This document shows, one piece after another, positions 25,772-34,726 of a DNA stretch of 64,000 bases; within the stretch, counting starts at the first letter, position 1; every line of letters begins with the position of its first letter. The translations under genes were made by a program, and so were the position numbers. The DNA comes from an uncultured Collinsella sp. (GTDB taxonomy: Bacteria; Actinomycetota; Coriobacteriia; Coriobacteriales; Coriobacteriaceae). The notes beneath the pieces are model-generated. The model was not told where the DNA came from. It ran no database searches and saw nothing but the letters and a program-made list of their open reading frames with translations. Location: contig CABUNB010000003.1 of the NCBI GenBank assembly GCA_902492755.1, positions 1 through 64,000 of the forward strand. The letters are read 5' to 3'.

Positions 25772-26641
25772 TCATTTTCCGAGCCAGTTTTTGAACCACC
25801 ACTCCATGGAGCGGCTCATCTCGGCCATAAAGGGGCTCGTGTGCTTGCGGGTGTAGATATCCACGACGCGCTCGCCCACCTCGCGGGCGTGCGGGCGAAA
25901 CATCGCGTCCATCTCGGCCACCTGCGCGTCCATGGTCGCGGCATCGGCCCGGCGATAGCGCTCCTCGTGCACCAGGTTCACCACGGGATGCGCAATCGCC
26001 GGACGCTCCTTACGGGGCGTGCCGATGATGAGCATCGACAGCGGCATGGTATAGGGCGGCAGATCAAGCAGCTCGGCAACTTCCTCGGCATTCTCGACGA
26101 TGTCACCGATGTAGCAGCTCCCCAGCCCCAGGGCCTCGGCGGCAACCACGGCGTTTTGCGCAGCGATCACGGCATCCTGGGCCGCGATGGCAAAGTCGCC
26201 CAAACCCGGCGCGCGGCGGGGCGCCTTGCCCGTGCGCTCGACAAACTCGGGCTCAAAGCAGCCCACGTGCTCAAACAGATCGATCCACTTGGCATAATCG
26301 ACCACAAATATAAGTGCCCAGGGCGCCTTGGCGATCATGGGCTGATGGTCGCACAGGTCGGCCAGACGATCCAGCGTAGCCTGCTCGCGAATGCTCACGA
26401 TGGAATACATCATCATGGCGCCCGCCGACGGCGCACGGCTCGCCGCATGCAGGATCGCCGCCCGCTGCTCGTCGGTCACCGCCACGGGTCGGCCGTCGTC
26501 ATCGCGCGCAAAAGCGCGCGTGGAGGAACGGTGCTCCAACGTGTCCAGCACCGCATTGCCCGTAGTCTCGACCGGATAGCCGCACGTATCGACCGCCGCT
26601 CCATCGCCGCCCATGTCCGCCTTGCAAACCTGCTCGCTCAT
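25772..26641 (-). CDS. Nitroreductase family protein (large form)
   Basis: 289-residue FMN-dependent oxidoreductase. The nitroreductase core runs from LEHRSSTRAFARD (about residue 33) through ASRAPSAGAMMMYSIV to the flavin-binding GLGSCYIGDIVENAEEVAELL and MPLSMLIIGTP. The C-terminus has about 60 extra residues with many Arg/Glu and Trp-Trp near the end, longer than the usual 170-220. Substrate unknown: members reduce nitro compounds, quinones or flavins. Monocistronic by position. Confidence 0.85.
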   Translation of the reverse strand: MSEQVCKADMGGDGAAVDTCGYPVETTGNAVLDTLEHRSSTRAFARDDDGRPVAVTDEQRAAILHAASRAPSAGAMMMYSIVSIREQATLDRLADLCDHQPMIAKAPWALIFVVDYAKWIDLFEHVGCFEPEFVERTGKAPRRAPGLGDFAIAAQDAVIAAQNAVVAAEALGLGSCYIGDIVENAEEVAELLDLPPYTMPLSMLIIGTPRKERPAIAHPVVNLVHEERYRRADAATMDAQVAEMDAMFRPHAREVGERVVDIYTRKHTSPFMAEMSRSMEWWFKNWLGK

Positions 26642-26854
26642 CGACCTACCCTCGCCATTTCTTTAAGAAGCCTTTACGTTTCCGTGTAATTCCCGTCCAT
26701 TATCGCGCAGGTCGCCGCTACATTGCGCAACACCGCCACGCACGCGCGTTATTATGGCTGGTTGTTGTGCGCAGTCACCAAATGCAGCGCATATCTTGGT
26801 AACAATCGGGTAAACCCCCGCTTTCGTAGGTTTTAGTTTGTGAGGAGTCTCAGC

Positions 26855-29155
26855 ATGTTCGCTGCCGCCATCTCGCTCGTCGGTCTTGCGGCGACCGTCT
26901 ACCTTGTCTTGCGCGAGGCCAAGGCCATTCGCGCACAGTCGGGCACCGTCACCAAGGGCGCCTTCGCCTGGAGCGTCGCCTTTGGCCTGTTCCAGCTCTT
27001 TTTGACCGTCTGGGGCGCCGTGGGCCTCGTCGCCCAAAACGAGCCGCTCGCCTTTGTGATGCTCATCCTGACCAATGCCATCCTTACCGGCTGCGCCTGG
27101 GCCAGCATCGCCCGCGACCGCATCGCCCCGCGCGTCTTTGCGTTCGCCGGGTCCGATGCCCCCGTCCCCACCGGCAAGCTCGCCCGCCTGCGCGGAGCCT
27201 TTGTGGGCAAACCGCTCGTCGCCGCCGTCCTGTGCCTGCTGCTCGCCGGCGTCTTTGCGCTGCTGGGCATGGAGGTCTCGTCCAACCACGACTTTACCTG
27301 GGTCTACCCCCTGTGCATCCTGCTCGAATGGGCCATTATCACCGTGCTCATGACCGGCTTGTTCTTCCTATTCCAGCGCCACGGCGCAGCTCCCGCGGTC
27401 CTGGCCTTTGCCCTCTTTGTCCTGGGCATTGCCGAGTTCTTCGTCATCACGTTTAAATCCATGCCCATCCAGCCGGGCGACCTTTCGGCCATCTCCACCG
27501 CCGCCGCAGTCGCCGGCACCGGCTACACCTTCTCGATCTCGCTGTTCTGCGTGCTATCCATGGGCTTTACCGCCATCGCCATGCTGCTGTGCGAGTACGC
27601 CGGCCTGGTCGCGCCGCACCGTCAGAAGGGCGCCGCCAACGCCAAGCGCATGCTGCTCACCAACCTGCTCGTGGCGGCGCTGTGCCTGGGCGGCGTGACC
27701 GCGCATGTCACGCTCATCGACTACTACAACACCCTCGGCATCACCGTCTACACCTGGCGTCCGCTCGAGAGCTACTGGCGCGAGGGCTACCTGCCTGCCT
27801 TTATTAGTGCGGCGCAGTCCATCAAGCCGCCCAAACCCGCCGACTACTCCGTCGACGATGCCAAGGCCACGCTCAAAAAGTACGCCAAGGCCTACGACAA
27901 GTCCGACGCCGCCAAGAGCGACGAGCGCGCCGCCGCAAAGGAGCAGTTCGACAGCGAGAAGCCCACGGTCATCGCCATCATGAACGAGACGTTCTCGGAT
28001 CTGTCGATCTACCAGAACATGCGCGCCGGCTACGAGGGCCCGCAGTACTTTAAGAGCCTGTCCAACTGCCTCAGCCGCGGCAAGCTCTATGTGAGCGCCT
28101 ACGGCGGCGGTACCGCCAATACCGAGTTTGAGTTTATGACCGGCAACTCCATGGCCAACCTGGGCTCGGGCGTGTACCCCTACACCATCTACAACATGGA
28201 AACGACTGGGAACCTGGCAGAGCAGTTCAAGTCGCTCGGATATTCCACCACGGCCATGCACCCCAACCACGCGACCAACTGGAACCGCGAGAACGTCTAC
28301 AAGGACTTTGGCTTTGACCAGTTCCTGTCCATCAACGATTTCCAGGGAGCCGACACCCTGCGCGGCATGGTGACCGACCAGGCTACCTACGACAAGATTC
28401 TTGAGCTGCTCGACCAGAACGCCGATCCGCAGTTTATCTTCGATGTGACCATGCAGAACCACTCGGGCTACGATACGGGCCTGCTGCCGGTCGACAAGCA
28501 GATGCACCTGAACATCGACACGACCGACTTGGACGCCAAGACCGTCGAGGACGGTACGCTCTCCGATGTCGACGAGTACGTCTCGTGCATCGAGCAGTCC
28601 GACCAGGCGCTGCGTTACTTCCTCAACGCCCTGAGCAAGCTCGACCGTAAGGTTGTCGTGGTGTTCTGGGGCGACCACCAGCCGTTCTTCCCGTCCAAGT
28701 TCAACGACAAGTGGTTTACCGGCGAGGACGACGCCACGCACCAGGAACGCCTGTGGCAGACTGACTACATCATCTGGGCTAACTACGACGTTGCCGGTTG
28801 CGACCAGACGAGTGAGACCGACGACCTGTCCACCAACTACCTGTCCACCCAGCTCATGCAGCTGATCGGCGCACCGCTGACCGACTACCAGAAGGCGCAT
28901 ATGACGCTGCGCGAATCGCTGCCCGCTATCAACTCCGTGGGCTACGAGGACGCCAGCCTGCGCTGGGCGCTCTCCTCCAACGTCACCGGCGACGACGCCG
29001 CTGCCGCAGCCGCCACCGAGGCGCGCGAGGATTACGCCAAGATGCAGTACTACGAGATGTTCCGCGACGGCAAGAACGTGTATACCGAGCACTTCCAGAC
29101 CGAGGCCAACGAGACCGACCCCAACCTGGCGCCGGGTACAACCAAGATCAAATAG
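26855..29155 (+). CDS. LTA synthase family sulfatase (alkaline phosphatase superfamily)
   Basis: 766-residue membrane enzyme. The ATG at 26855 has GAGGAG 9 bp upstream. Six or more membrane segments occupy about 1-300, followed by an extracellular sulfatase-fold domain (about 370-690). The catalytic Thr is predicted at 420 in GGGTANTEFEF, matching the T-x-x-S/T-E-F of LtaS; metal-binding residues lie in FWGDHQPFF and in ETFSDL. It should transfer glycerol phosphate or a related phospho-alditol to a cell-surface glycan. Larger than LtaS (about 650) because of extra N-terminal membrane segments and a tail with an Ala-rich coil. Acceptor unknown. Confidence 0.9.
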   Translation: MFAAAISLVGLAATVYLVLREAKAIRAQSGTVTKGAFAWSVAFGLFQLFLTVWGAVGLVAQNEPLAFVMLILTNAILTGCAWASIARDRIAPRVFAFAGSDAPVPTGKLARLRGAFVGKPLVAAVLCLLLAGVFALLGMEVSSNHDFTWVYPLCILLEWAIITVLMTGLFFLFQRHGAAPAVLAFALFVLGIAEFFVITFKSMPIQPGDLSAISTAAAVAGTGYTFSISLFCVLSMGFTAIAMLLCEYAGLVAPHRQKGAANAKRMLLTNLLVAALCLGGVTAHVTLIDYYNTLGITVYTWRPLESYWREGYLPAFISAAQSIKPPKPADYSVDDAKATLKKYAKAYDKSDAAKSDERAAAKEQFDSEKPTVIAIMNETFSDLSIYQNMRAGYEGPQYFKSLSNCLSRGKLYVSAYGGGTANTEFEFMTGNSMANLGSGVYPYTIYNMETTGNLAEQFKSLGYSTTAMHPNHATNWNRENVYKDFGFDQFLSINDFQGADTLRGMVTDQATYDKILELLDQNADPQFIFDVTMQNHSGYDTGLLPVDKQMHLNIDTTDLDAKTVEDGTLSDVDEYVSCIEQSDQALRYFLNALSKLDRKVVVVFWGDHQPFFPSKFNDKWFTGEDDATHQERLWQTDYIIWANYDVAGCDQTSETDDLSTNYLSTQLMQLIGAPLTDYQKAHMTLRESLPAINSVGYEDASLRWALSSNVTGDDAAAAAATEAREDYAKMQYYEMFRDGKNVYTEHFQTEANETDPNLAPGTTKIK

Positions 29156-29178
29156 CGACTAGCTGCGAGTTCATAACT

Positions 29179-29265
29179 GAAACGTCTGTCCGGGCGGAGG
29201 CATATAAGGTTCCCTGCCCGGACAGTCCTGCGCAAGACGGAGGCCACGTTATGTGGCCTTCTTTG
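29179..29265 (+). repeat. 87-bp conserved gene-end element, copy 1
   Basis: Starts GAAACGTC, contains stem CTGTCCGGGC / GCCCGGACAG (29186-29195 / 29216-29225), the unpaired string AGTCCTGCGCAAGAC, then stem AGGCCAC / GTGGCCT (29241-29247 / 29253-29259) with TTCTTTG. The last stem can terminate the LTA-synthase-like gene. A homologous copy lies on the minus strand at 33924-34009. Confidence 0.8.
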
Positions 29266-29268
29266 TTT

Positions 29269-29318
29269 GCGGAAAGTGTGTCCCGGAATTCTTGTCTGGA
29301 ATGGGATGCAGTTTCCGC
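29269..29318. repeat. 50-bp GGAAA palindrome, copy 1
   Basis: Imperfect inverted repeat starting GCGGAAAGTGTGTCCC and ending GGGATGCAGTTTCCGC. Copies in opposite orientation lie at 33678-33725, 33739-33787 and 33801-33838. Confidence 0.75.
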
Positions 29319-29340
29319 TTGCGGAGTCTCCACTCAACAG

Positions 29341-29378
29341 AAAACCCGGGTGGCCTGTTTTTTGGCTACCCGGGTTTT
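29341..29378. terminator. Bidirectional terminator downstream of the surface protein gene
   Basis: Arms AAAACCCGGGT (29341-29351) and ACCCGGGTTTT (29368-29378), A-rich on one side and T-rich on the other. Confidence 0.8.
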
Positions 29379-29405
29379 TGGGTTGTCGATATGTTCGACT
29401 GGCTA

Positions 29406-30035
29406 CTAGTGGGTCTTGCGGCGCTTGATCAGCATGATGGGGGCTATCACTACGAGCGTTGCTCCCGCTGCTGCTGCGGTGGCGACTAGGGCGAATGTTT
29501 GGTCGCCGGTGTTTGCGAGGTTCTTCGCTGTGGTCGTAGTCTTGACCTTGGTGTCGGTCTTAGCTCCGTTGTCGGACTTGGGCTTGTCCGGGTTCGTCGG
29601 GGTCTCAGGAGTCTCGGGGCCCTTTGAGCCTTCGGAATCGGTTGGGCCGGCGGTGTTTACCAGCGTATGGTCCAGGAACTTCTTGGCGCCCGCACTTGCC
29701 TGTGAGAACAGGCGACGCGTGCGGATCGGGGTGGCGTTCACCGTTGTGGGCGCCGTCTCCTCGGCCTCGATATTCACGAGCGTCGTGCCGGTGTCGAGGC
29801 CCACGTCGTTGTATCCCACGTGGCAGTAATACTGCGCACCGTCATCGTCTGCGGTCAGGTCAATCTCGAGCTTTGAGGCCGTTCCAGCCGCGAGGTTGCC
29901 ATCGGCACCCACGAGCTTAAACTCTGTCTCGCCGCGGCCCTTGCGGCACCACATATAGGTCGGTGCCAGCCCTGTTTCGCTATCGTCGGCACCGAGTTGC
30001 TTCACATGGCCAATCGCCGAGAGCGTCAGGGGCTT
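29406..30035 (-). pseudogene. C-terminal part of surface protein, separated by a frameshift (Ig-like domain and LPXTG-type anchor)
   Basis: About 209 codons in the -1 frame relative to the large gene upstream. Inserting one G into the GGG run at 30036-30038 joins the two frames as VERTAGKPLTLSAIG, giving a continuous Ig-like domain (KPLTLS at the start, MWCRKG and YYCHVG carrying the two Cys). After it come a Thr/Pro/Lys-rich spacer with PETPETPTNPDKP and a sortase signal: LANTGD, about 22 hydrophobic residues, then KRRKTH. Without this part the surface protein would be secreted but not anchored. A GTG at 30005 could start a separate product, but it has no ribosome binding site and would split the Ig-like domain. 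Confidence 0.8.
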
Positions 30036-33000
30036 CCCGCCGTGCGCTCAACCGAAGAGTCGTATCCAAGATCCGACCCCTCCGCAGCATCCGCCGCAGG
30101 TCCGCTCACGGTCATCGTCATGCCATCGGGCATGGTCTTGACCGTGATGATTGCCGAGCGAATACCTGTTTCGGTCGTGGATCCATTCTTAACGGCGGCG
30201 ATGGCGAATCGATACTCCGTATTGGGCTGCAGCCCATCCCACTTGAGCGAGGTCTGCGTGTTGTCGGCAATCTTCCAGCTATTGACGACCGCATCCGCCG
30301 CATTGCTCTGCAGCATGCCCACGCCGTAGCTAAAGCCACTCTTGTTTGCGAGTACATCGTCCCAGCTAAACGTAACGCTGGTCGAATCGACGGCGTTTGC
30401 CGTAAAGCCCGTCACGGCCGGCGCGTCGGGCATCTCGACGTCCTTAACGTCATAGCCCACGATCCAGAACTGGTCGGTGTCCTTGGTGCCGAGCTTGTCG
30501 CCCGAGTCTGCCTCGAACTTGTCGACATCCACCGCGTTGACGCCCAGACGCCACACAAAACCGTACTTGCCCTGCGCGGCCTCGGGCAGGTTGTCGACGG
30601 TGCCGCCGTATTCGGTCGATTCACTCGAGGAGTTACCCGTAGTAAAGCCGGCGTTGGCACCAAAGCACAGGCCGCCAAACAACTCGTGCTTTGCGAGCTT
30701 CGCGCCCATGACAACGCTGCCGTTCAGCGTCAAGCCGAGCTCGAGCTCCTGCTCCTTGCCCTCCTCGACTTCGATGGTCTGCTCAATGCTCGCCCCCGAC
30801 TGCGCGGCGGCGCCGTTAAACCCATCGTGCGTGTAGACGCGCGTTACGCCAGGCTTGCCCAGGCCAAAGGAATCCCCAACGGGAGTCTCGCCGTTGAGCG
30901 TCGTTTGATAGGTTCCGGGTTCTCCCGACCGGTTGGTCAAAAAGTAGCTGAGCGGCGTCATATTGTGCTGTTTGGCAATGCGGTCATAGGCCTCGACATT
31001 AACGACCGAGGTCTGCGCGCCGAGCGACACGGGCGCCGCCATCACGCCCTTGCCACCAGTTTCCTCATTTTCGATCTCATACTCGTAATAGACCATCGGA
31101 ATCGTGTAGAGCACGGTCTTGTCACCCTCGCCGGCATGCGACTCATAGCTTACGCTTGCGCTGACCGTGCGCTCGCTCCGGTAGTCATAGCATCCCTCGG
31201 CGGCAAAATCGACTGAAGCATTCATCGCGACCAGGGGCGGACCGGTCTGCACCTCGACGGCAACGCCCAACTCGGCGCCAATGGTATAGCCCTGGGATGT
31301 CCCCGTGCCCTTTTCCTCTCCGTATGACGTGCCGCCCAACACCAGATAGCCGTATGCCTGCTCCAGATCCTCAACATAGGGCGCATCCTGCAGCACGGCA
31401 AGCACGCGCGGGTTGGTATAGACCTTGTAGCGGTCCTTGTACGTGATCTTGACGCTGTCGTTGTCGACATCGGGCAGCGCGAGCGAGATAAATGTGCCGT
31501 AGGTAGTGCCGCGACGGTTGCTCTCGCTAATCACCTGCTCCTCGCCGCGGCGCACCTTTCCGTTCTCGTCGAGCGAAAAATGCGAGGCGGTCATCCAATA
31601 GTAGTCATCGTTCTTGCGCAGGTCCTCGTCGCGGTGCTTGCCCACCACGGCGATAAAGCTCTCGTTATAGCGGTCCGAACCCGAGACGCTGCCCGCCTTG
31701 ACGTCGCTGATCCACACCTGCTCTATACCCTTGTGGTCATGCTTGTTGCTGCTGTTGTATTGCTGACCGCTCATGCTCATGGTTCCGACCATGGACCCCA
31801 AGCCCTGAGCCCCGCTCTGTGCCGTGTTGCAGGCAAAGTCGCGGAACACATCGCCGCCCACGAGCACCTCGTCGACCGCCAGCTGCTCGGACAGGCCGTC
31901 AAGGTTGGCAGTGGCAAGGGCAATAGGCGCCAAGGTGCACGGATAGCGCTTATCCTGAGCGCTATCCTTCCATGCGCTGTTGGGCACATGCATCAGCCCA
32001 TAGGAGGCGAGGAGCCCGTCTCTGTATTCCTTGCAATCGGAAAGCTTGAACTCGCCAGACTCCGAGTCAAAATACGCGTAGCGGTACAGCGCGCCGTACA
32101 GCCCCTTGCTGCCGTCAGAAGCGCCGTAATCAAAAGCGCTGCGTTGCCAGTCATAGCCCGCAAGAATAAGGCCCGTGACGGTTTCACCCGTCTTCTTTCC
32201 TTCTTCATCGTAGGCGGCAAACGTGCCGAACGTCGCATTCGCAGCGACCATGGTCTTGCCGTTCGCGGAGAGGGAGATTGCGCCCGCGTCGCCCAGAGCA
32301 TCGACATGGACGAGCGCACCCTTGGATGCATCCCACGAAAACAGCTCGCAATGCGTCGACTTATCAATATTCTTCTTGCCGTAGGGTGCCGAGACCACGA
32401 TGGCGAGGTCATCGCAAAAATCGCGATCGAGGTCGCCGGCCGCTAGCGAAACGACAGGAGCTGACTGAAGCTGCGTCCAGGAGTCGTTCCCGCCCTTGTT
32501 GTGCGTGGTGTAGTCCGCGGCGTTACCGGCATCGATCTTGACGACGCTTTGCTTCCAGTTGCCGCCCTCCAAGTCATACATGTCGACTACAGCCTTGCGC
32601 ACGCCGTTCTCGTCGACATAGCAGCCCGCGTAGACAAAAAGCTCGTCGACGCCGTCGCCATCGACATCGCCCGCCTCGACATCAAAGACGGCGTCGTGCT
32701 CTTGCAGGTAACCGGCATCCAGGTACTTAAAACGGCCTTCGTACATCATATTAGTGTTGACCGTCACCGGCAGGTGTGTGTCGAGAGTGCGCGTACGCCC
32801 GTTGCTAAACGAGTAGAGGACCAGCTCAACCTTTCCGGCGTATGACTTGCCGTCAATCGTCGTGGAGGAACTGTCGCCGTAGGCACGGAGCTCGGCAACG
32901 CGGCTCTTTTTGCCCGTGCTGGCGTCGCTGCAGAACTCAACACTCGTGGCGTGAATGCCCGAGAAACCGTTGTTGTCGTTGGCGAGTACTGTTGAGGACT

Positions 33001-33493
33001 CATTGTTGCTTAGGTACGACCAGGTGCCGCCACCGTAGTCGCTATGCTTGTAGAGATCGCTGTTCGTATCGAAGTTGTTGACGTTTTGCCAGAACTTTGC
33101 GGCGCCCCACACACTTCCATAGCCATCGGTGAGTTTGCTGCTGCCGCCAATGTCACCGCGCTCGACGTTCTCGAGCTTGTCGCGCAGAGTGTAGCGATTG
33201 CCATGGCTACCGTTAGCTGCCATATAGACCTCGCTGCGCGTGGCAAACGTCGTGGGGGTATCAGTGGAATAGGGGCCAACGGTATCGGCCGGAATGTCCT
33301 CGCTCGTGCCCAGACCCAGGGCTTGATAATCCTGCTCGGTCATATCGGTGATTGCGGGCGCGTCTGCCGCCTGGGCAACCTGGGGCGTGGCCGTGAAGCA
33401 GGCGACGCTCGTGGCGACCAACGCAGCAAGCGCCGCCGTCCCAACAAGCGGGATTTTCGACAGCCTACGGATACGGGGGTGTGGAACGTACAT
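30026..33493 (-). CDS. Large secreted surface protein with FG-GAP-like repeats and Fn3 domain (5' part of frameshifted gene)
   Basis: 1155 residues. The ATG at 33493 has GAGG 8 bp upstream. A signal peptide (RRLSKIPLVG then hydrophobic, cleavage near AQAADAP at about residue 44) is followed by a region with calcium-binding-type repeats: DVDGDGVDELF and DLDRDFCDDLAI, as in FG-GAP/VCBS propeller proteins. A long middle part is unrecognised. A fibronectin type III domain (about 1030-1120, VTGFTANAVDSTSVTFSWDD) precedes the frameshift. The natural product with the downstream part would be about 1360 residues and sortase-anchored. Function probably adhesion or glycan binding; no catalytic motif was seen. 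Confidence 0.85.
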   Translation of the reverse strand: MYVPHPRIRRLSKIPLVGTAALAALVATSVACFTATPQVAQAADAPAITDMTEQDYQALGLGTSEDIPADTVGPYSTDTPTTFATRSEVYMAANGSHGNRYTLRDKLENVERGDIGGSSKLTDGYGSVWGAAKFWQNVNNFDTNSDLYKHSDYGGGTWSYLSNNESSTVLANDNNGFSGIHATSVEFCSDASTGKKSRVAELRAYGDSSSTTIDGKSYAGKVELVLYSFSNGRTRTLDTHLPVTVNTNMMYEGRFKYLDAGYLQEHDAVFDVEAGDVDGDGVDELFVYAGCYVDENGVRKAVVDMYDLEGGNWKQSVVKIDAGNAADYTTHNKGGNDSWTQLQSAPVVSLAAGDLDRDFCDDLAIVVSAPYGKKNIDKSTHCELFSWDASKGALVHVDALGDAGAISLSANGKTMVAANATFGTFAAYDEEGKKTGETVTGLILAGYDWQRSAFDYGASDGSKGLYGALYRYAYFDSESGEFKLSDCKEYRDGLLASYGLMHVPNSAWKDSAQDKRYPCTLAPIALATANLDGLSEQLAVDEVLVGGDVFRDFACNTAQSGAQGLGSMVGTMSMSGQQYNSSNKHDHKGIEQVWISDVKAGSVSGSDRYNESFIAVVGKHRDEDLRKNDDYYWMTASHFSLDENGKVRRGEEQVISESNRRGTTYGTFISLALPDVDNDSVKITYKDRYKVYTNPRVLAVLQDAPYVEDLEQAYGYLVLGGTSYGEEKGTGTSQGYTIGAELGVAVEVQTGPPLVAMNASVDFAAEGCYDYRSERTVSASVSYESHAGEGDKTVLYTIPMVYYEYEIENEETGGKGVMAAPVSLGAQTSVVNVEAYDRIAKQHNMTPLSYFLTNRSGEPGTYQTTLNGETPVGDSFGLGKPGVTRVYTHDGFNGAAAQSGASIEQTIEVEEGKEQELELGLTLNGSVVMGAKLAKHELFGGLCFGANAGFTTGNSSSESTEYGGTVDNLPEAAQGKYGFVWRLGVNAVDVDKFEADSGDKLGTKDTDQFWIVGYDVKDVEMPDAPAVTGFTANAVDSTSVTFSWDDVLANKSGFSYGVGMLQSNAADAVVNSWKIADNTQTSLKWDGLQPNTEYRFAIAAVKNGSTTETGIRSAIITVKTMPDGMTMTVSGPAADAAEGSDLGYDSSVERTAGSP

Positions 33494-33520
33494 GAGGGAC
33501 CTCGCTTTATTCGAGTGGAG

Positions 33521-33597
33521 TGGACTCATTTTTGCAAATGATACGTCCGATGCCCGATATCACGTGTCTCATTTTCGCCAACGGCGTGTCTCATTTT
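33521..33597. promoter_or_regulatory. Direct repeats upstream of the surface protein gene
   Basis: CGTGTCTCATTTT at 33563-33575 and 33585-33597, 22 bp apart (two helical turns), and a weaker TGGACTCATTTTT at 33521-33533. They lie 28-104 bp before the start codon and look like operator sites. Confidence 0.45.
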
Positions 33598-33677
33598 TGA
33601 GAATCCGAGATGCCGCGGAAATCTTATCCCAGCTCAAAGGCCATTTCTTGGATGTATTTTCCGTCGAGTGCCTCATC

Positions 33678-33838
33678 GGGAAACTGCATCCCATTTCAAG
33701 CGTCGATTCTGGGACGCACTTTCCCCTTAGACCCTCAACCGGAAACCGCATCCCACTTTGAGCGCAAATTCCGGGACGCATTTTTCGAAAGCCTGCCCAT
33801 CCGGAAAGCACGTCCCACTTTGGACGCATCCGGGCACG
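33678..33838 (-). repeat. Array of GGAAA palindromes, opposite orientation to 29269
   Basis: Three units: 33678-33725 (arms GGGAAACTGCATCCCA / TGGGACGCACTTTCCC), 33739-33787 and a decayed 33801-33838. Each repeats GGAAA, CGCATCCCA and GGGACGCA-type strings. Together with the repeats at 33521 and the element at 33924 they fill the 554-bp gap 33494-34047; no gene is evident in it. Confidence 0.75.
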
Positions 33839-33923
33839 GAACCATCGACCTATCAGGCCTCCCATCAATAAAGAGGCGTCCTCCCGGACGGCGGGGCACG
33901 AAGTTCATCGCGAGTTCCGCACG

Positions 33924-34009
33924 CAAAGAAGGCCACTTAATGTGGCCTTCGTCTTGCGCAGGACTGTAGAGCAGGAAACCTTGTATCCGGCCGCCCGGGA
34001 GGACGTTTC
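33924..34009 (-). repeat. 86-bp conserved gene-end element, copy 2
   Basis: Reverse-complement homologue of 29179-29265: starts GAAACGTCC on the minus strand, keeps AGTCCTGCGCAAGAC, and ends with the GGCCAC / GTGGCC stem. It lies just after the flavodoxin gene stop and can terminate that transcript. The first stem is only partly preserved. Confidence 0.8.
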
Positions 34010-34047
34010 ATTTAGAAAGATGGACCGACCGCCGTCAGCGATGGGAG

Positions 34048-34599
34048 CTACTCCCCCAGCACGGCCTTTTTGGCGGCTGCAGCCATGTTGTCCAGATCTT
34101 CCTTGGTGGGGTGATCCTTTGCGGCGACCCAGTTATCGAGCAGCATCTTAAAGCGGACATTGTCGGGATCTTGCTCGAGCATGGCCTCGTAGCGCTGCTT
34201 GACCGCGGGACCCATCTTGCCCTGGCACATTGCCCAACCCACAAGCTCGGCATCCTCAGCCAAATTGGAGGTCACACGATCGATAATCTGCTGATAATAG
34301 CTCTGGTCGGCGCCAAAGCCGCAGGTGCCAAACAGGAACACGCGCTTGCCGTGCAAGGCGGAGAGCAACGCCGCGACAGAAGGTGTGCACGCGCCCTTGT
34401 CGCACCAAAAACCGACGAGCACCGTGTCGGCCGCGCAGGCGCCCTGCGCCTCGAGCGCAACCTGATCTGCATCCGCATCGTCGCTCAACGCCGCGGCATG
34501 GACAAACTCAACGCCCGCAGCCTGCAGAGCGCGCTTGATCGCACCCGAAACCATCCTGGTATTACCGCTCTTGCTGTTAACCACCAAAGAGCACGTCAT
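34048..34599 (-). CDS. Flavodoxin family protein
   Basis: 183-residue FMN-binding electron carrier. The P-loop-like start is SLVVNSKSGNTRMVSGAI, which binds the FMN phosphate, followed by VLVGFWCDKG and VFLFGTCGFG, the loops that hold the isoalloxazine ring. A C-terminal helical tail of about 50 residues (AMLEQDPDNVRFKMLLDNW) is longer than in classic flavodoxin. The ATG at 34599 is used; a GTG two codons upstream with GAGG closer to it is also possible. Stand-alone, so its partner enzyme is not evident. Confidence 0.85.
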   Translation of the reverse strand: MTCSLVVNSKSGNTRMVSGAIKRALQAAGVEFVHAAALSDDADADQVALEAQGACAADTVLVGFWCDKGACTPSVAALLSALHGKRVFLFGTCGFGADQSYYQQIIDRVTSNLAEDAELVGWAMCQGKMGPAVKQRYEAMLEQDPDNVRFKMLLDNWVAAKDHPTKEDLDNMAAAAKKAVLGE

Positions 34600-34726
34600 A
34601 GTCACGTTGCCTCGTTTCCCCCAAAACTAAAGCCACTAATGCAATTTATTAGATGAATATCTTAGTACTAACGTGACAGATGTAAACCACCGTCTGTCGA
34701 TTGATTAATTTGCCCCACGGGCTTGC

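Noticed and set aside
30020..30060. Programmed -1 ribosomal frameshift joining the two parts of the surface protein.
   Set aside because: No X XXY YYZ slippery heptamer is present at the junction, and I saw no clear stimulatory pseudoknot. A deletion in the G-run explains the data more simply.
34048..34599. Bilirubin-reductase accessory flavodoxin (BilS).
   Set aside because: No bilR- or bilT-like gene is adjacent and flavodoxin folds are too general to assign this role.
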